This document shows positions 6,401 through 13,905 of a stretch of 28,805 nucleotides of DNA, in pieces. The DNA is from DATAXI01 sp036266845. Its GTDB lineage: Bacteria; Verrucomicrobiota; Verrucomicrobiia; Chthoniobacterales; Chthoniobacteraceae. The stretch spans positions 1-28,805 of the forward strand of contig DATAXI010000118.1 in assembly GCA_036266845.1 (NCBI GenBank), in the 5' to 3' direction. The position numbers and the translations under genes were made by a program. Below the pieces are notes generated by a model that saw nothing but the letters and a program-made list of their open reading frames with translations, was not told the origin of the DNA and made no database searches. Positions within the stretch are counted from its first letter, which is position 1, and each line of letters opens with the position of its first letter.

Positions 6401-8542
6401 ATGGCCCGTAAAACGACACTGATGCCGCCCGTTGGAACCGAAACGGCTGCAGCCCCTGCATCCGGCACTGCGGCGGCAGTTCCGGCCAGGCCCGCGCGCA
6501 CCCGGAATGACGAGCTGGTGGAGAATTTTCTCTGGGGGACGCTCCTTTTTGTACTGGTCATCCTGGTTTACCTGCCTGCGGTGAAGGCGGGTTATATATG
6601 GGACGACGATCAGTTGCTGACGGCCAATCCGCAGGTGCACAGCCCAAATGGCTGGTGGACCCTCTTTTTAAAGCCGGGCGGGGCGGATTACTTCCCGCTC
6701 ACCTCCTGGACGCTTTGGCTGGAGTGGCACATCTGGGGGATGGCCGGGGCCAGCATGTACCATATTACCAACGTCCTTTTCCATGCGACGGTAACCGTGC
6801 TGACGTGGCAGACGCTCAAGCGGCTCAGGATTCCCGGCGCATGGCTGGCCGCGGCGGTGTTTGGCGTGCACCCGGTGTGCGTGGAGTCGGTGGCGTGGAT
6901 CTCCGAGCGGAAGAACACGATCTCGCAGATATTCTTCCTGCTCTCGATCATGCAATATGTGCGGTATGAGGAGAAGGGGCGGCTCTGGCGGTACGTGGCC
7001 TCGGTGGCCTGTTTTACCCTGTCGCTCCTGGCCAAGACCTCCGTGGTGATGCTTCCCTTTGTGCTGATGATGCTGACGTGGTGGCGCAACCCGGGCATGG
7101 AGAAGGATTGGCGGCAATGGAAGCGGCTCCTTCTGCGGATGCTGCCCTACTTTGTGGTGGCGCTGGTGCTGGGAATCGTGACGATTTTCTTCCAGTATGA
7201 CGTGGCGATCGGCGGGGAGGAGATTCCGATCGGCACCTTGCTCCAGCGGTCGTGCAGCGCCCTTTTTGCAATCGGCTTCTATCTCTATAGCGCGCTGTGG
7301 CCGTTTAACCTGGTGGAGATTTACCCTCAATGGCACCGGGCGTTCCGGGAATGGGTGCTTTTGCCCTCGCCGCACTGGCAGCCCCCGGCTCCGGAGGCGC
7401 TGCCCTATTGGTTGCAGGCAATTCCCGGGCTCGTGATCCTCGGTTTCCTGGGGTATTGCTGGGCGCAGCGGAGCAAAAGCTGGGCGCGCGCGATGCTGGT
7501 GGCGCTGGGGTGTTACATCGTCGCGATGGCGCCGGCGCTGGGGCTGCTGAAGATGTCCTACATGCGCCTGACCCTGGTGGCGGACCATTTCCAGTATATC
7601 TCGATCGCGGCGGTTATCGCCCTGGTCGTCGCGGCGGGAACGGAGCAACGGCTGAAGCCGGCGTTTCTGGTGATGGCGGCGGCGTTTTTTGCCGTGGTCG
7701 CAAAGCTTAATTGGGGGATGCTGGACAAGAACCCGGCGCCGCATGCGACTCTCTTTGCGGAAATGCTCTGGATCGTGGGCCCGCTGATATTGGCGGGAGC
7801 GGCAATGGCGCCGCGCTATTGGAAGCCGTGCTGGCACGCATTTACAGGGTTGATGCTGGCCAGCTTCTGCGTCTTGAGTTACGTGCAGGCAGGCATTTAC
7901 CACAGCGAGGGGACGCTCTGGAAGGCCACGCTCGATAAGAATCCCACCTCCTGGCAGGCGCACAATCACTACGGCGCCTTCCTTTACATGCAGCAGGATT
8001 GGAAGGATGCGGAGCCGCATTTCCTGGCTGCGACCCAGCTCAAGCCGGAGAACCCGGAGAGCCACAATAACCTGGGCCTGACCTATGCCCTGGAGGGACG
8101 GCTGGCGGACGCGATCAAGGAGGTGGAGACGGCGGTCTATATCAAGGATAACGACGCCATGCGGGTGAACCTGGGCAACGATTACCAGAGCGCGAAACAG
8201 TTCGACAAGGCGGTCGAGAATTACCAGCGGGCCATCACGTTGAATCCCGATAATCCCCAGGCGCATTGTTACCTGGGCATCACTTACCTGAAGATGGGGA
8301 AGGTGGACGACGCGATTCCGGAGTTCATGGATGCATTAAAGATCAATCCCGGGATGGAAGAGGGAGCCGAGGGGCTGATTGAAACCCTGAGATCAAAGGG
8401 AGTGAATCTTGTCGCGCCCGATTACTCGAAGCAGTATGCCTTTAATCTCTCCGAGGCGATGCAATTGCTCCATAATTCCCCCGTCTTCCAGCAGTACCTG
8501 CGGCAGATTCAACAGCAGCAACAGCAGCAGCAACCCAAGTGA
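6401..8542 (+). CDS. TMTC-like multi-pass membrane protein with C-terminal TPR domain (paralogue 1)
   Basis: A 713-residue protein. A basic, Ala/Pro-rich cytoplasmic N-terminus (1-40) is followed by roughly a dozen hydrophobic segments between residues 42 and 498. The first extracytoplasmic loop carries an acidic WDDDQ motif (67-71), the position of the catalytic acid in GT-C glycosyltransferases. A cluster of TPR units follows (about 515-653), then a Gln-rich tail. This is the architecture of TMTC/O-mannosyltransferase-like proteins, known to use lipid-linked mannose in eukaryotes; substrate and activity are inference for bacteria. Other conserved blocks are SVAWISERKNTISQ (163-176) and MSYMRLTLVADHFQYIS (385-401). 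No Shine-Dalgarno precedes the ATG. The next gene is a close paralogue. An alternative is a TPR membrane protein with no transferase activity. Confidence 0.8.
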   Translation: MARKTTLMPPVGTETAAAPASGTAAAVPARPARTRNDELVENFLWGTLLFVLVILVYLPAVKAGYIWDDDQLLTANPQVHSPNGWWTLFLKPGGADYFPLTSWTLWLEWHIWGMAGASMYHITNVLFHATVTVLTWQTLKRLRIPGAWLAAAVFGVHPVCVESVAWISERKNTISQIFFLLSIMQYVRYEEKGRLWRYVASVACFTLSLLAKTSVVMLPFVLMMLTWWRNPGMEKDWRQWKRLLLRMLPYFVVALVLGIVTIFFQYDVAIGGEEIPIGTLLQRSCSALFAIGFYLYSALWPFNLVEIYPQWHRAFREWVLLPSPHWQPPAPEALPYWLQAIPGLVILGFLGYCWAQRSKSWARAMLVALGCYIVAMAPALGLLKMSYMRLTLVADHFQYISIAAVIALVVAAGTEQRLKPAFLVMAAAFFAVVAKLNWGMLDKNPAPHATLFAEMLWIVGPLILAGAAMAPRYWKPCWHAFTGLMLASFCVLSYVQAGIYHSEGTLWKATLDKNPTSWQAHNHYGAFLYMQQDWKDAEPHFLAATQLKPENPESHNNLGLTYALEGRLADAIKEVETAVYIKDNDAMRVNLGNDYQSAKQFDKAVENYQRAITLNPDNPQAHCYLGITYLKMGKVDDAIPEFMDALKINPGMEEGAEGLIETLRSKGVNLVAPDYSKQYAFNLSEAMQLLHNSPVFQQYLRQIQQQQQQQQPK
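8510..8533 (+). repeat. CAG/CAA trinucleotide tract encoding eight glutamines
   Basis: Eight consecutive Gln codons (five CAG, three CAA) lie at the very 3' end of the first TMTC-like gene. Mixed codons reduce slippage, so length variation is possible but not strongly predicted. The paralogous gene ends in a Pro/Gln-rich tail instead. Confidence 0.7.
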
Positions 8543-8568
8543 TTTTTGGGGAGCGGCTGGATGTATTC

Positions 8569-8596
8569 TTGATGGATCACCGCTTCTGATTAGATT
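8569..8596 (+). promoter_or_regulatory. Candidate promoter for the second TMTC-like gene
   Basis: TTGATG (8569-8574) and TAGATT (8591-8596) are spaced by 16 bases, starting 26 bases after the stop of the first paralogue and ending 28 bases before the ATG of the second. The arrangement mirrors that upstream of the first gene, so each copy may have kept its own promoter. The match to consensus is only partial. Confidence 0.3.
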
Positions 8597-8623
8597 CCCG
8601 GTTCACCAAATCCCCTTATCCCA

Positions 8624-10756
8624 ATGGCCCGCAAGCTAAGCCGTCCACCAAACCGTTCCTCGCAAAAAACCGCCGCCGCGCGCATGCGCGATCCGCAGGA
8701 GGAGCTGATCAAGAATGTCTTCCTGGGAATCGGGCTCTTTTTACTGGCGGTGATCGTTTATTACCCGGCGTTTACCGCGGGCTTCATCTGGGACGATGAC
8801 CAGTTGCTCACCGCAAATCCCCAGGTGCACAGCCCCTGGGGCTGGTTCACGCTCTGGACGAGTCCGCAGACCGCGGATTACTTCCCCCTGACATCCACGA
8901 CGCTCTGGATCGGGTGTCACTTGGGCCAGTTCTTTTCATCCTGGAATATCCCATTCCTCCAGCAGCATCCGAACAATGACATCTGGAACGGTTACCATGT
9001 GATGAACGTCCTCTTCCACGCGATCACCGTGGTCCTCACCTGGCAGACGCTCAAGCGTCTGAAGGTGCCGGGCGCATGGCTCGCCGCGGCCATCTTCGCG
9101 GTCCATCCGGTGGGCGTAGAGTCGGTGGCGTGGATCTCCGAGCGGAAGAATACGATCTCCCAAATCTTTTTCCTGCTCTCGATCATCTATTACTTCCGCA
9201 ATGAGGAAGAGAAGGTGCGATGGCAATACATCGTCTCGGTGCTCTGTTTCACCCTCTCGCTTCTGGCCAAGACCTCGGTGGTGATGCTGCCGTTCATCCT
9301 CATCCTGCTCACATGGTGGCGCAACCCGGCGATGGAACGGGATCGGGCGGCGTGGAAGCGGCTTTTCTTGCGGATGATCCCGTTCTTTGGCGTGGCTTTC
9401 GTGCTGGGATTGGTGACGGTGTACTTTCAATACGGGCGGGCAATCGGCGGGGAGGAGATCCCAATGGGCAACCTGTGGCAGCGAGCGGCGAGCGCCTCTT
9501 TTGCAGCCGGGTTCTATCTTTATAGCGCGCTCTGGCCGTTCAATCTGGTGGAGATTTACCCGCAGTGGCACCGCGCGTTTCGGGAGTGGGTGCTGCTGCC
9601 CCAGCCTCACTGGCAGCCGCCGGCGCCGGAGGCGCTGCCATACTGGGAGCAGGCCATCCCGGGCTTGGTGATCGTCGGTTTCCTGGTGTTTTGCTTCTTT
9701 TACCGGCACAAGACCTGGGCGCGGGCGATTCTGGTGGGTTTGGGCACCTACTTCATCGCGATGCTGCCGGCGCTGGGCATGCTGAAGATGTCTTACATGC
9801 GCCTGACCCTGGTGGCGGACCACTTTCAATACATCTCGATTGCGGCGCTTGTTGCGCTGGTGGTGGCGGGCGGGATGACGCGGGCTCTAAAGCCGGTGTA
9901 CCTGATCATCGCGGCGGCATTCTTCGGCCTCGTGACCTACTTGAACTGGGGCCAGATCGATAATAACGCGGCGCCGGCCGCGAGCGTTTTTGCGGAGGTG
10001 CTCTGGATCGGCGGGCCGCTGGTGCTGGCGGCGGCTGCCATGGTGGCGCCCGCGTGGAAGCCGGTCTGGTACGGTTTCTCAGGGCTCGTGCTCTTCTGTT
10101 TCAGTATCCTTAGCTGGTCGCAGGCGGATATCTACCACAGCGAGAAGACGCTCTGGACGGCCACGCTGGAAAAGAATCCTTACTCATGGCAGGCGCACAA
10201 TCACCTGGGCGCCGCGCTTTATATGGAGGGCAATTGGCGCGCGGCGGCGCCCCATTTCCTAAAGGCGACGCAACTGAAGCCGGAAAATCCGGAGAGCCAC
10301 AATAACCTGGGCCTCACAGACTCCATGGCCGGCCGGATGAATGACGCCATCCACGAGTATGAGACGGCGGTAAACATCAAGGATGACTCCGCGATGCGCA
10401 CCAACCTGGCAAACGCCTATGAGCAGACGGGCCAATTTGACAAAGCGATCGAAAATTATCACCACGCGCTTTCGATGAATTCCGATAACGCTTCCGCGCA
10501 TTGCAACCTGGGGTATGCGCTGATGCGGGAAGGAAAGGTGGACGAGGCGATTCCCGAGTTCATGAAGACGATCGAGCTCAATCCCGCTATGCCGCAGGGC
10601 CGGGCGGATTTGATCCAGGCATTGCGCTACAAGGGGGTAAACCTCGCCGCTCCGGACCTGAGCGGGACCTATAGTTTCGATCTCGCGAAGGCGCTCGACC
10701 TGATCCAGAAGTCCACGCCGCCCCCGGGCCAGCAGCCGATGGGACCTCCGCAGTAA
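8624..10756 (+). CDS. TMTC-like multi-pass membrane protein with C-terminal TPR domain (paralogue 2)
   Basis: A 710-residue tandem paralogue of the preceding gene, sharing long identical blocks such as IWDDDQLLTANPQVHSP (55-71), SVAWISERKNTISQIFFLLS, LLAKTSVVMLPF, MSYMRLTLVADHFQYIS and LKPENPESHNNLGLT. It differs by an insertion of about 10-20 residues in the first large loop (around 100-122, FSSWNIPFLQQHPNND) and by a Pro-rich tail (TPPPGQQPMGPPQ) in place of poly-Gln. The layout is the same: short N-terminal tail, about a dozen membrane segments, then TPRs at about 520-654. Like the first copy it begins MARK and lacks an obvious Shine-Dalgarno. A GT-C-type glycosyltransferase acting on exported proteins is the best guess. 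It converges on the dioxygenase gene with an 18-base gap. Confidence 0.8.
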   Translation: MARKLSRPPNRSSQKTAAARMRDPQEELIKNVFLGIGLFLLAVIVYYPAFTAGFIWDDDQLLTANPQVHSPWGWFTLWTSPQTADYFPLTSTTLWIGCHLGQFFSSWNIPFLQQHPNNDIWNGYHVMNVLFHAITVVLTWQTLKRLKVPGAWLAAAIFAVHPVGVESVAWISERKNTISQIFFLLSIIYYFRNEEEKVRWQYIVSVLCFTLSLLAKTSVVMLPFILILLTWWRNPAMERDRAAWKRLFLRMIPFFGVAFVLGLVTVYFQYGRAIGGEEIPMGNLWQRAASASFAAGFYLYSALWPFNLVEIYPQWHRAFREWVLLPQPHWQPPAPEALPYWEQAIPGLVIVGFLVFCFFYRHKTWARAILVGLGTYFIAMLPALGMLKMSYMRLTLVADHFQYISIAALVALVVAGGMTRALKPVYLIIAAAFFGLVTYLNWGQIDNNAAPAASVFAEVLWIGGPLVLAAAAMVAPAWKPVWYGFSGLVLFCFSILSWSQADIYHSEKTLWTATLEKNPYSWQAHNHLGAALYMEGNWRAAAPHFLKATQLKPENPESHNNLGLTDSMAGRMNDAIHEYETAVNIKDDSAMRTNLANAYEQTGQFDKAIENYHHALSMNSDNASAHCNLGYALMREGKVDEAIPEFMKTIELNPAMPQGRADLIQALRYKGVNLAAPDLSGTYSFDLAKALDLIQKSTPPPGQQPMGPPQ

Positions 10757-10774
10757 CGGCGGGGGGAAAAATCT

Positions 10775-11455
10775 CTACACCTCCGCCCACTGGCGCAGGA
10801 GGTTGTGATAGACGCCGGTGAATTGGACGGCGGCGGAGTGATTGGGGGTTTCCCGATTGAGCCGCTGGATGCCGAGGTCCAGGTCAAAAAGGATGGATCG
10901 TCGGCCATCGTCACGGACCATGCTTTGTATCCAGAAGAAGGAGCAGATGCGCGCGCCGCGTGTTACCGGCTTCACATAGTGCAGGCTGGTGGCGGGGTAG
11001 AGGACCATGTGGCCGGCGGGGAGTTTTATTTTCTTGGAGCCGTAAGTATCCTCGATGCACAGCTCGCCGCCATCGTACTCCTCCGGTCCTGCGAAGAACA
11101 GCGTGGCGGAGATATCCGTGCGGATGCGGTGCGGCGTGCCCGTGACCTGGCGGATGGAATTATCGACATGGGTGCCGAAGGATTGGCCGCCCGAGTACCG
11201 GTTGAAGAGCGGCGGAAAGATCTGCAGCGGCAGCGCGGCGGCAATGAAGAGCGGATTGTTCCCGAGCGCGGATAGAATCAGCCTGCCGAGCTGCTGCGCG
11301 GCCGGGCTGTTCTCCGGGATTTGCATGTTATCCTTCGCCTTTGCCGATTGATGGCCCGCGGTGACCTTGCCATCCACCCACTCCGCCTTGTCCAGGATTT
11401 GGCGGGCCTCAAGGAGCTGATCCGCGTTGAGAACGTCTGGAATGGTGATGAGCAT
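10775..11455 (-). CDS. PKHD-type Fe(II)/2-oxoglutarate dioxygenase (PiuC/YbiX-like)
   Basis: A 226-residue protein of the PKHD-type hydroxylase family. The iron-binding triad is H96 and D98 (THVD) plus H159 (LHYVKPV), and R169 is placed to bind 2-oxoglutarate. The residue numbers agree with the E. coli YbiX pattern as I recall it. Members are usually encoded directly beside TonB-dependent siderophore receptors and are thought to act on the imported siderophore or its receptor, but the substrate is not established. The ATG at 11455 is 3 bases after the receptor stop, so both form one operon. It overlaps no other gene and converges with the second TMTC-like gene. Confidence 0.92.
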   Translation of the reverse strand: MLITIPDVLNADQLLEARQILDKAEWVDGKVTAGHQSAKAKDNMQIPENSPAAQQLGRLILSALGNNPLFIAAALPLQIFPPLFNRYSGGQSFGTHVDNSIRQVTGTPHRIRTDISATLFFAGPEEYDGGELCIEDTYGSKKIKLPAGHMVLYPATSLHYVKPVTRGARICSFFWIQSMVRDDGRRSILFDLDLGIQRLNRETPNHSAAVQFTGVYHNLLRQWAEV

Positions 11456-11458
11456 GGG

Positions 11459-13699
11459 TCAGAACTTGAAGTTGGTGCTGATGTAAAAGGTCCGTCCTTC
11501 ACCGGGCACCACGTGGCCCGGATGGACGGATTCATAATACGCCTGGTCGGCAAGATTGGTCACGTTTGCCTGGATATCAACGTGGGAATTGATCTGGTAC
11601 TTGAGCATCGCGCTGACCAGCACGTAGCCGGGCGCTTTCTCGACCAGGCCATTGACCGGGTCGGGCGTCTCGGAGCCGGCGCGCGCCCCCACTCCATCCA
11701 CGCCAAGGCCGATCTCCAGGTTCCACGGCAGATCGTAAGTGGTCCAGAGGGAGAAGGTGCACCGGGGATCATTCAGGATCGCGTTGCCCACCAGATCGGA
11801 TGGAGTGGCGGAGGTGACGACACCGCGATTGTAAGTGAAACTGCCGTAAACCTGCCATTGATTCGTGATCCTCCCCGCGGCATCGAGTTCCACCCCCACG
11901 ACACGTTCCTTGCCGTTGACAACGTAAAGGAGGTCATCGTCCGCGTCTTCGGTGGCGGGATTGGTTTCCTCATCCCAGAAGAAGGCGGCGCTGGTGCTCA
12001 GACGGTCGTCCAGCAGGTCCCACTTCGTGCCGACTTCGTAATTGGTATTTTCCCCCACCGGCTCGTTTGCGAATTCCGACCTCGGAACCAGCGGCGTTTC
12101 ATTGACGAGGGAGAGTTGCTGCACATTCGGGTGGAAGGCTTCCCCGGCGGCAAGGTAGAAGCTCCCCTCCGGTGCCGGCTGGTACACAATCGCGCCGCGC
12201 CAGCTCGGGCGCGAGTTATTCGCGACAAAACTGGTCTCCGGCGGAAGACTGTCATCATAGAACGAGGAGACGCTGTCATAGCGCAGGCCGCCGATGAGGC
12301 TCCATTGCTTGCCGATCTTCAAGTGATCAATGAGATAGCCGGAGTAAGTATCCGCGCGGCCATTGACAAGGATGGAAGTAGTCCCGTACCCGGAGAAGGA
12401 ATCGCCCTGGTCCGGATTTAGCAGACTGGTGGATGGCACACCTTCCCAGCTTGGCTCGATGCGGCGCGGATCGCTGCTTTCATGCACGTACTCGAAGCCG
12501 GCCACCAGCTTGTTGTCGAAGATGCCGGTGCTCGCTTTCCATTGGAGATTGATGTCGTCATCAAAGTCGCGGTCGTTGCTGACTCCGTCGATTGGCACCC
12601 GGTCGGCCTCCACGTCCTCGAGCGATTCACCCGGCGGCACATCGGCGTCCAATTGCCCCTGTGTGACGCGCAGGCTGCGGTGCACATCGCTGATGCGCAT
12701 CTGCTCGTGCACCGTCAGGCTGTCGTTGAAATCATGCTCGAACGTCAGCGTTTCCGTGTTCACCGTCGCGCGGAAGTAATCGTTCGTAAAGCCGTAGAAC
12801 GCATCCCGGCCCACGGGCGCCGGCACGTCATTCACCCACGGGATGCCGTAGTCCGGGTTATCGTGCTCCTCCTGGTGGAAGTACGAGAGGATGATGCGCG
12901 TGGGCGTATCGAGACCGAAGGCGAGCGAAGGCGCAATGCCCCAGCGGTCGTAATAGACGTCGTTGCGATCCGTGATGTGGTTTTCGTTGACCATCGCATT
13001 GAGCCGGAAGGCGGACCCTTGCAGGAAGGGGATCGGCTCGTTCACATCCAGCGTGCCGCGCTGGGTATCATCCGTGCCGTAAACCGTGGAGCCGGCGACA
13101 AAGGAATCCAGTTCCGGCGTCTTGGTCACCGAGTTGACCGCCCCACCCGTGGAACCCCGGCCAAATTCCGTGGAGGAAGGCCCCTTGAGCACCTCGATAT
13201 TTTCCGTATTGAACGGGTCGCGATAGTAACTGCCGAAATCGCGCATGCCATCGACGAAGATATCGGATGCGGCGTTAAAGCCGCGGATCGAGAGATTAGT
13301 CCCCTGATAACTCCCTTCGCCGGCGCCAAGGCTGATGCCGGAGACGTTCTGGAGCGCATCGCTCAGGGTGGTTTCATTCCGGTCCTCGCGTAATTGCGGC
13401 GTAATGACCTGCGCGCTCTGCGGCGTGGTGAGCAGCGATGCCGGATATTTATCGGAGGAGAGCGCCTGGGCGCGGTACCCTTCCGACCCGGTCACTTCCA
13501 CCTCCGGCAGCGTGGTGGTGGACGTGGTGGCGACCGCCTGCCCCCGCGCGCTGTGCGGCACCATGGAATTGACCAGCGCCACAAACGCCGTCAGCGCCCC
13601 TTTGCTCAGCAGGCTGGGGCCGGACCGAGGCGCGGCGGCCATGGGTCGCAGTTTTTGAAATAGGCGGCGGGAAAGGCAGGTGGGTTCGGGTTGGGACAT
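11459..13699 (-). CDS. TonB-dependent siderophore receptor (Fiu-like)
   Basis: A 746-residue outer-membrane receptor. A signal region (about 33-54, hydrophobic ALTAFVALVNSMV ending at ARGQA) precedes a TonB-box-like LPEVEVTG at 64-71. The plug domain has the family motifs LSDALQNVSGIS, LSIRGFN, DIFVDGMRD and IEVLKGPSSTEFGRGSTGG (to about 188). The beta barrel ends in the aromatic TFYISTNFKF, as needed for outer-membrane assembly. Siderophore-type receptors of this class bring iron-catecholate complexes into the periplasm using TonB energy. The start is taken as ATG 13699; a TTG at 13780 would add 27 residues, and ATG 13642 would shorten the N-terminus. Its operon partner is the PKHD dioxygenase. 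Two inverted repeats lie upstream. Confidence 0.9.
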   Translation of the reverse strand: MSQPEPTCLSRRLFQKLRPMAAAPRSGPSLLSKGALTAFVALVNSMVPHSARGQAVATTSTTTLPEVEVTGSEGYRAQALSSDKYPASLLTTPQSAQVITPQLREDRNETTLSDALQNVSGISLGAGEGSYQGTNLSIRGFNAASDIFVDGMRDFGSYYRDPFNTENIEVLKGPSSTEFGRGSTGGAVNSVTKTPELDSFVAGSTVYGTDDTQRGTLDVNEPIPFLQGSAFRLNAMVNENHITDRNDVYYDRWGIAPSLAFGLDTPTRIILSYFHQEEHDNPDYGIPWVNDVPAPVGRDAFYGFTNDYFRATVNTETLTFEHDFNDSLTVHEQMRISDVHRSLRVTQGQLDADVPPGESLEDVEADRVPIDGVSNDRDFDDDINLQWKASTGIFDNKLVAGFEYVHESSDPRRIEPSWEGVPSTSLLNPDQGDSFSGYGTTSILVNGRADTYSGYLIDHLKIGKQWSLIGGLRYDSVSSFYDDSLPPETSFVANNSRPSWRGAIVYQPAPEGSFYLAAGEAFHPNVQQLSLVNETPLVPRSEFANEPVGENTNYEVGTKWDLLDDRLSTSAAFFWDEETNPATEDADDDLLYVVNGKERVVGVELDAAGRITNQWQVYGSFTYNRGVVTSATPSDLVGNAILNDPRCTFSLWTTYDLPWNLEIGLGVDGVGARAGSETPDPVNGLVEKAPGYVLVSAMLKYQINSHVDIQANVTNLADQAYYESVHPGHVVPGEGRTFYISTNFKF

Positions 13700-13774
13700 T
13701 TGGGCGTGCCCGCGGTCTAGCAATCGCGATGCCACAAGGCCAGCCCCTCCTTGCGCCTTGATTTGATGCGGGTT

Positions 13775-13789
13775 TGGCAAATATTGCCA
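13775..13789. promoter_or_regulatory. Inverted repeat TGGCAAATATTGCCA upstream of the receptor
   Basis: Two 6-base arms separated by 3 bases, centred about 83 bases upstream of the receptor ATG. It has the size and symmetry of a metalloregulator operator, and the gene downstream is of a kind normally iron-repressed. It does not match the classical E. coli Fur box. A TACAAT -10-like element lies just upstream (13822-13817, minus strand). Confidence 0.4.
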
Positions 13790-13841
13790 TCCCGCCTTCC
13801 AGATCGACAGGGTCCAATTGTATCCCGCAACCGAAAGTCCC

Positions 13842-13858
13842 GGGATATAAAATATCCC
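13842..13858. promoter_or_regulatory. Inverted repeat GGGATATAAAATATCCC upstream of the receptor
   Basis: Perfect 7-base arms with a 3-base AT centre, about 150 bases upstream of the receptor ATG and 48 bases beyond the end of the 1287-residue gene. It could be an operator for the receptor operon; with no T-run it is a poor terminator for the gene before it. Same 3-base spacer as the neighbouring repeat at 13775. Confidence 0.4.
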
Positions 13859-13905
13859 CTCGCAGCCCGCACGCCTCCGCCACCGGTTGCGCCGATTTCC
13901 GTATT

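Noticed and set aside
6668..8266. 532-residue open frame on the minus strand
   Set aside because: Antisense to the first TMTC-like gene; His/Arg/Pro-rich translation with no family features.
13700..13780. TTG start 27 codons upstream of the receptor ATG
   Set aside because: The added residues contain no signal features, and the TTG lies inside the inverted repeat at 13775-13789, so ATG 13699 is preferred.
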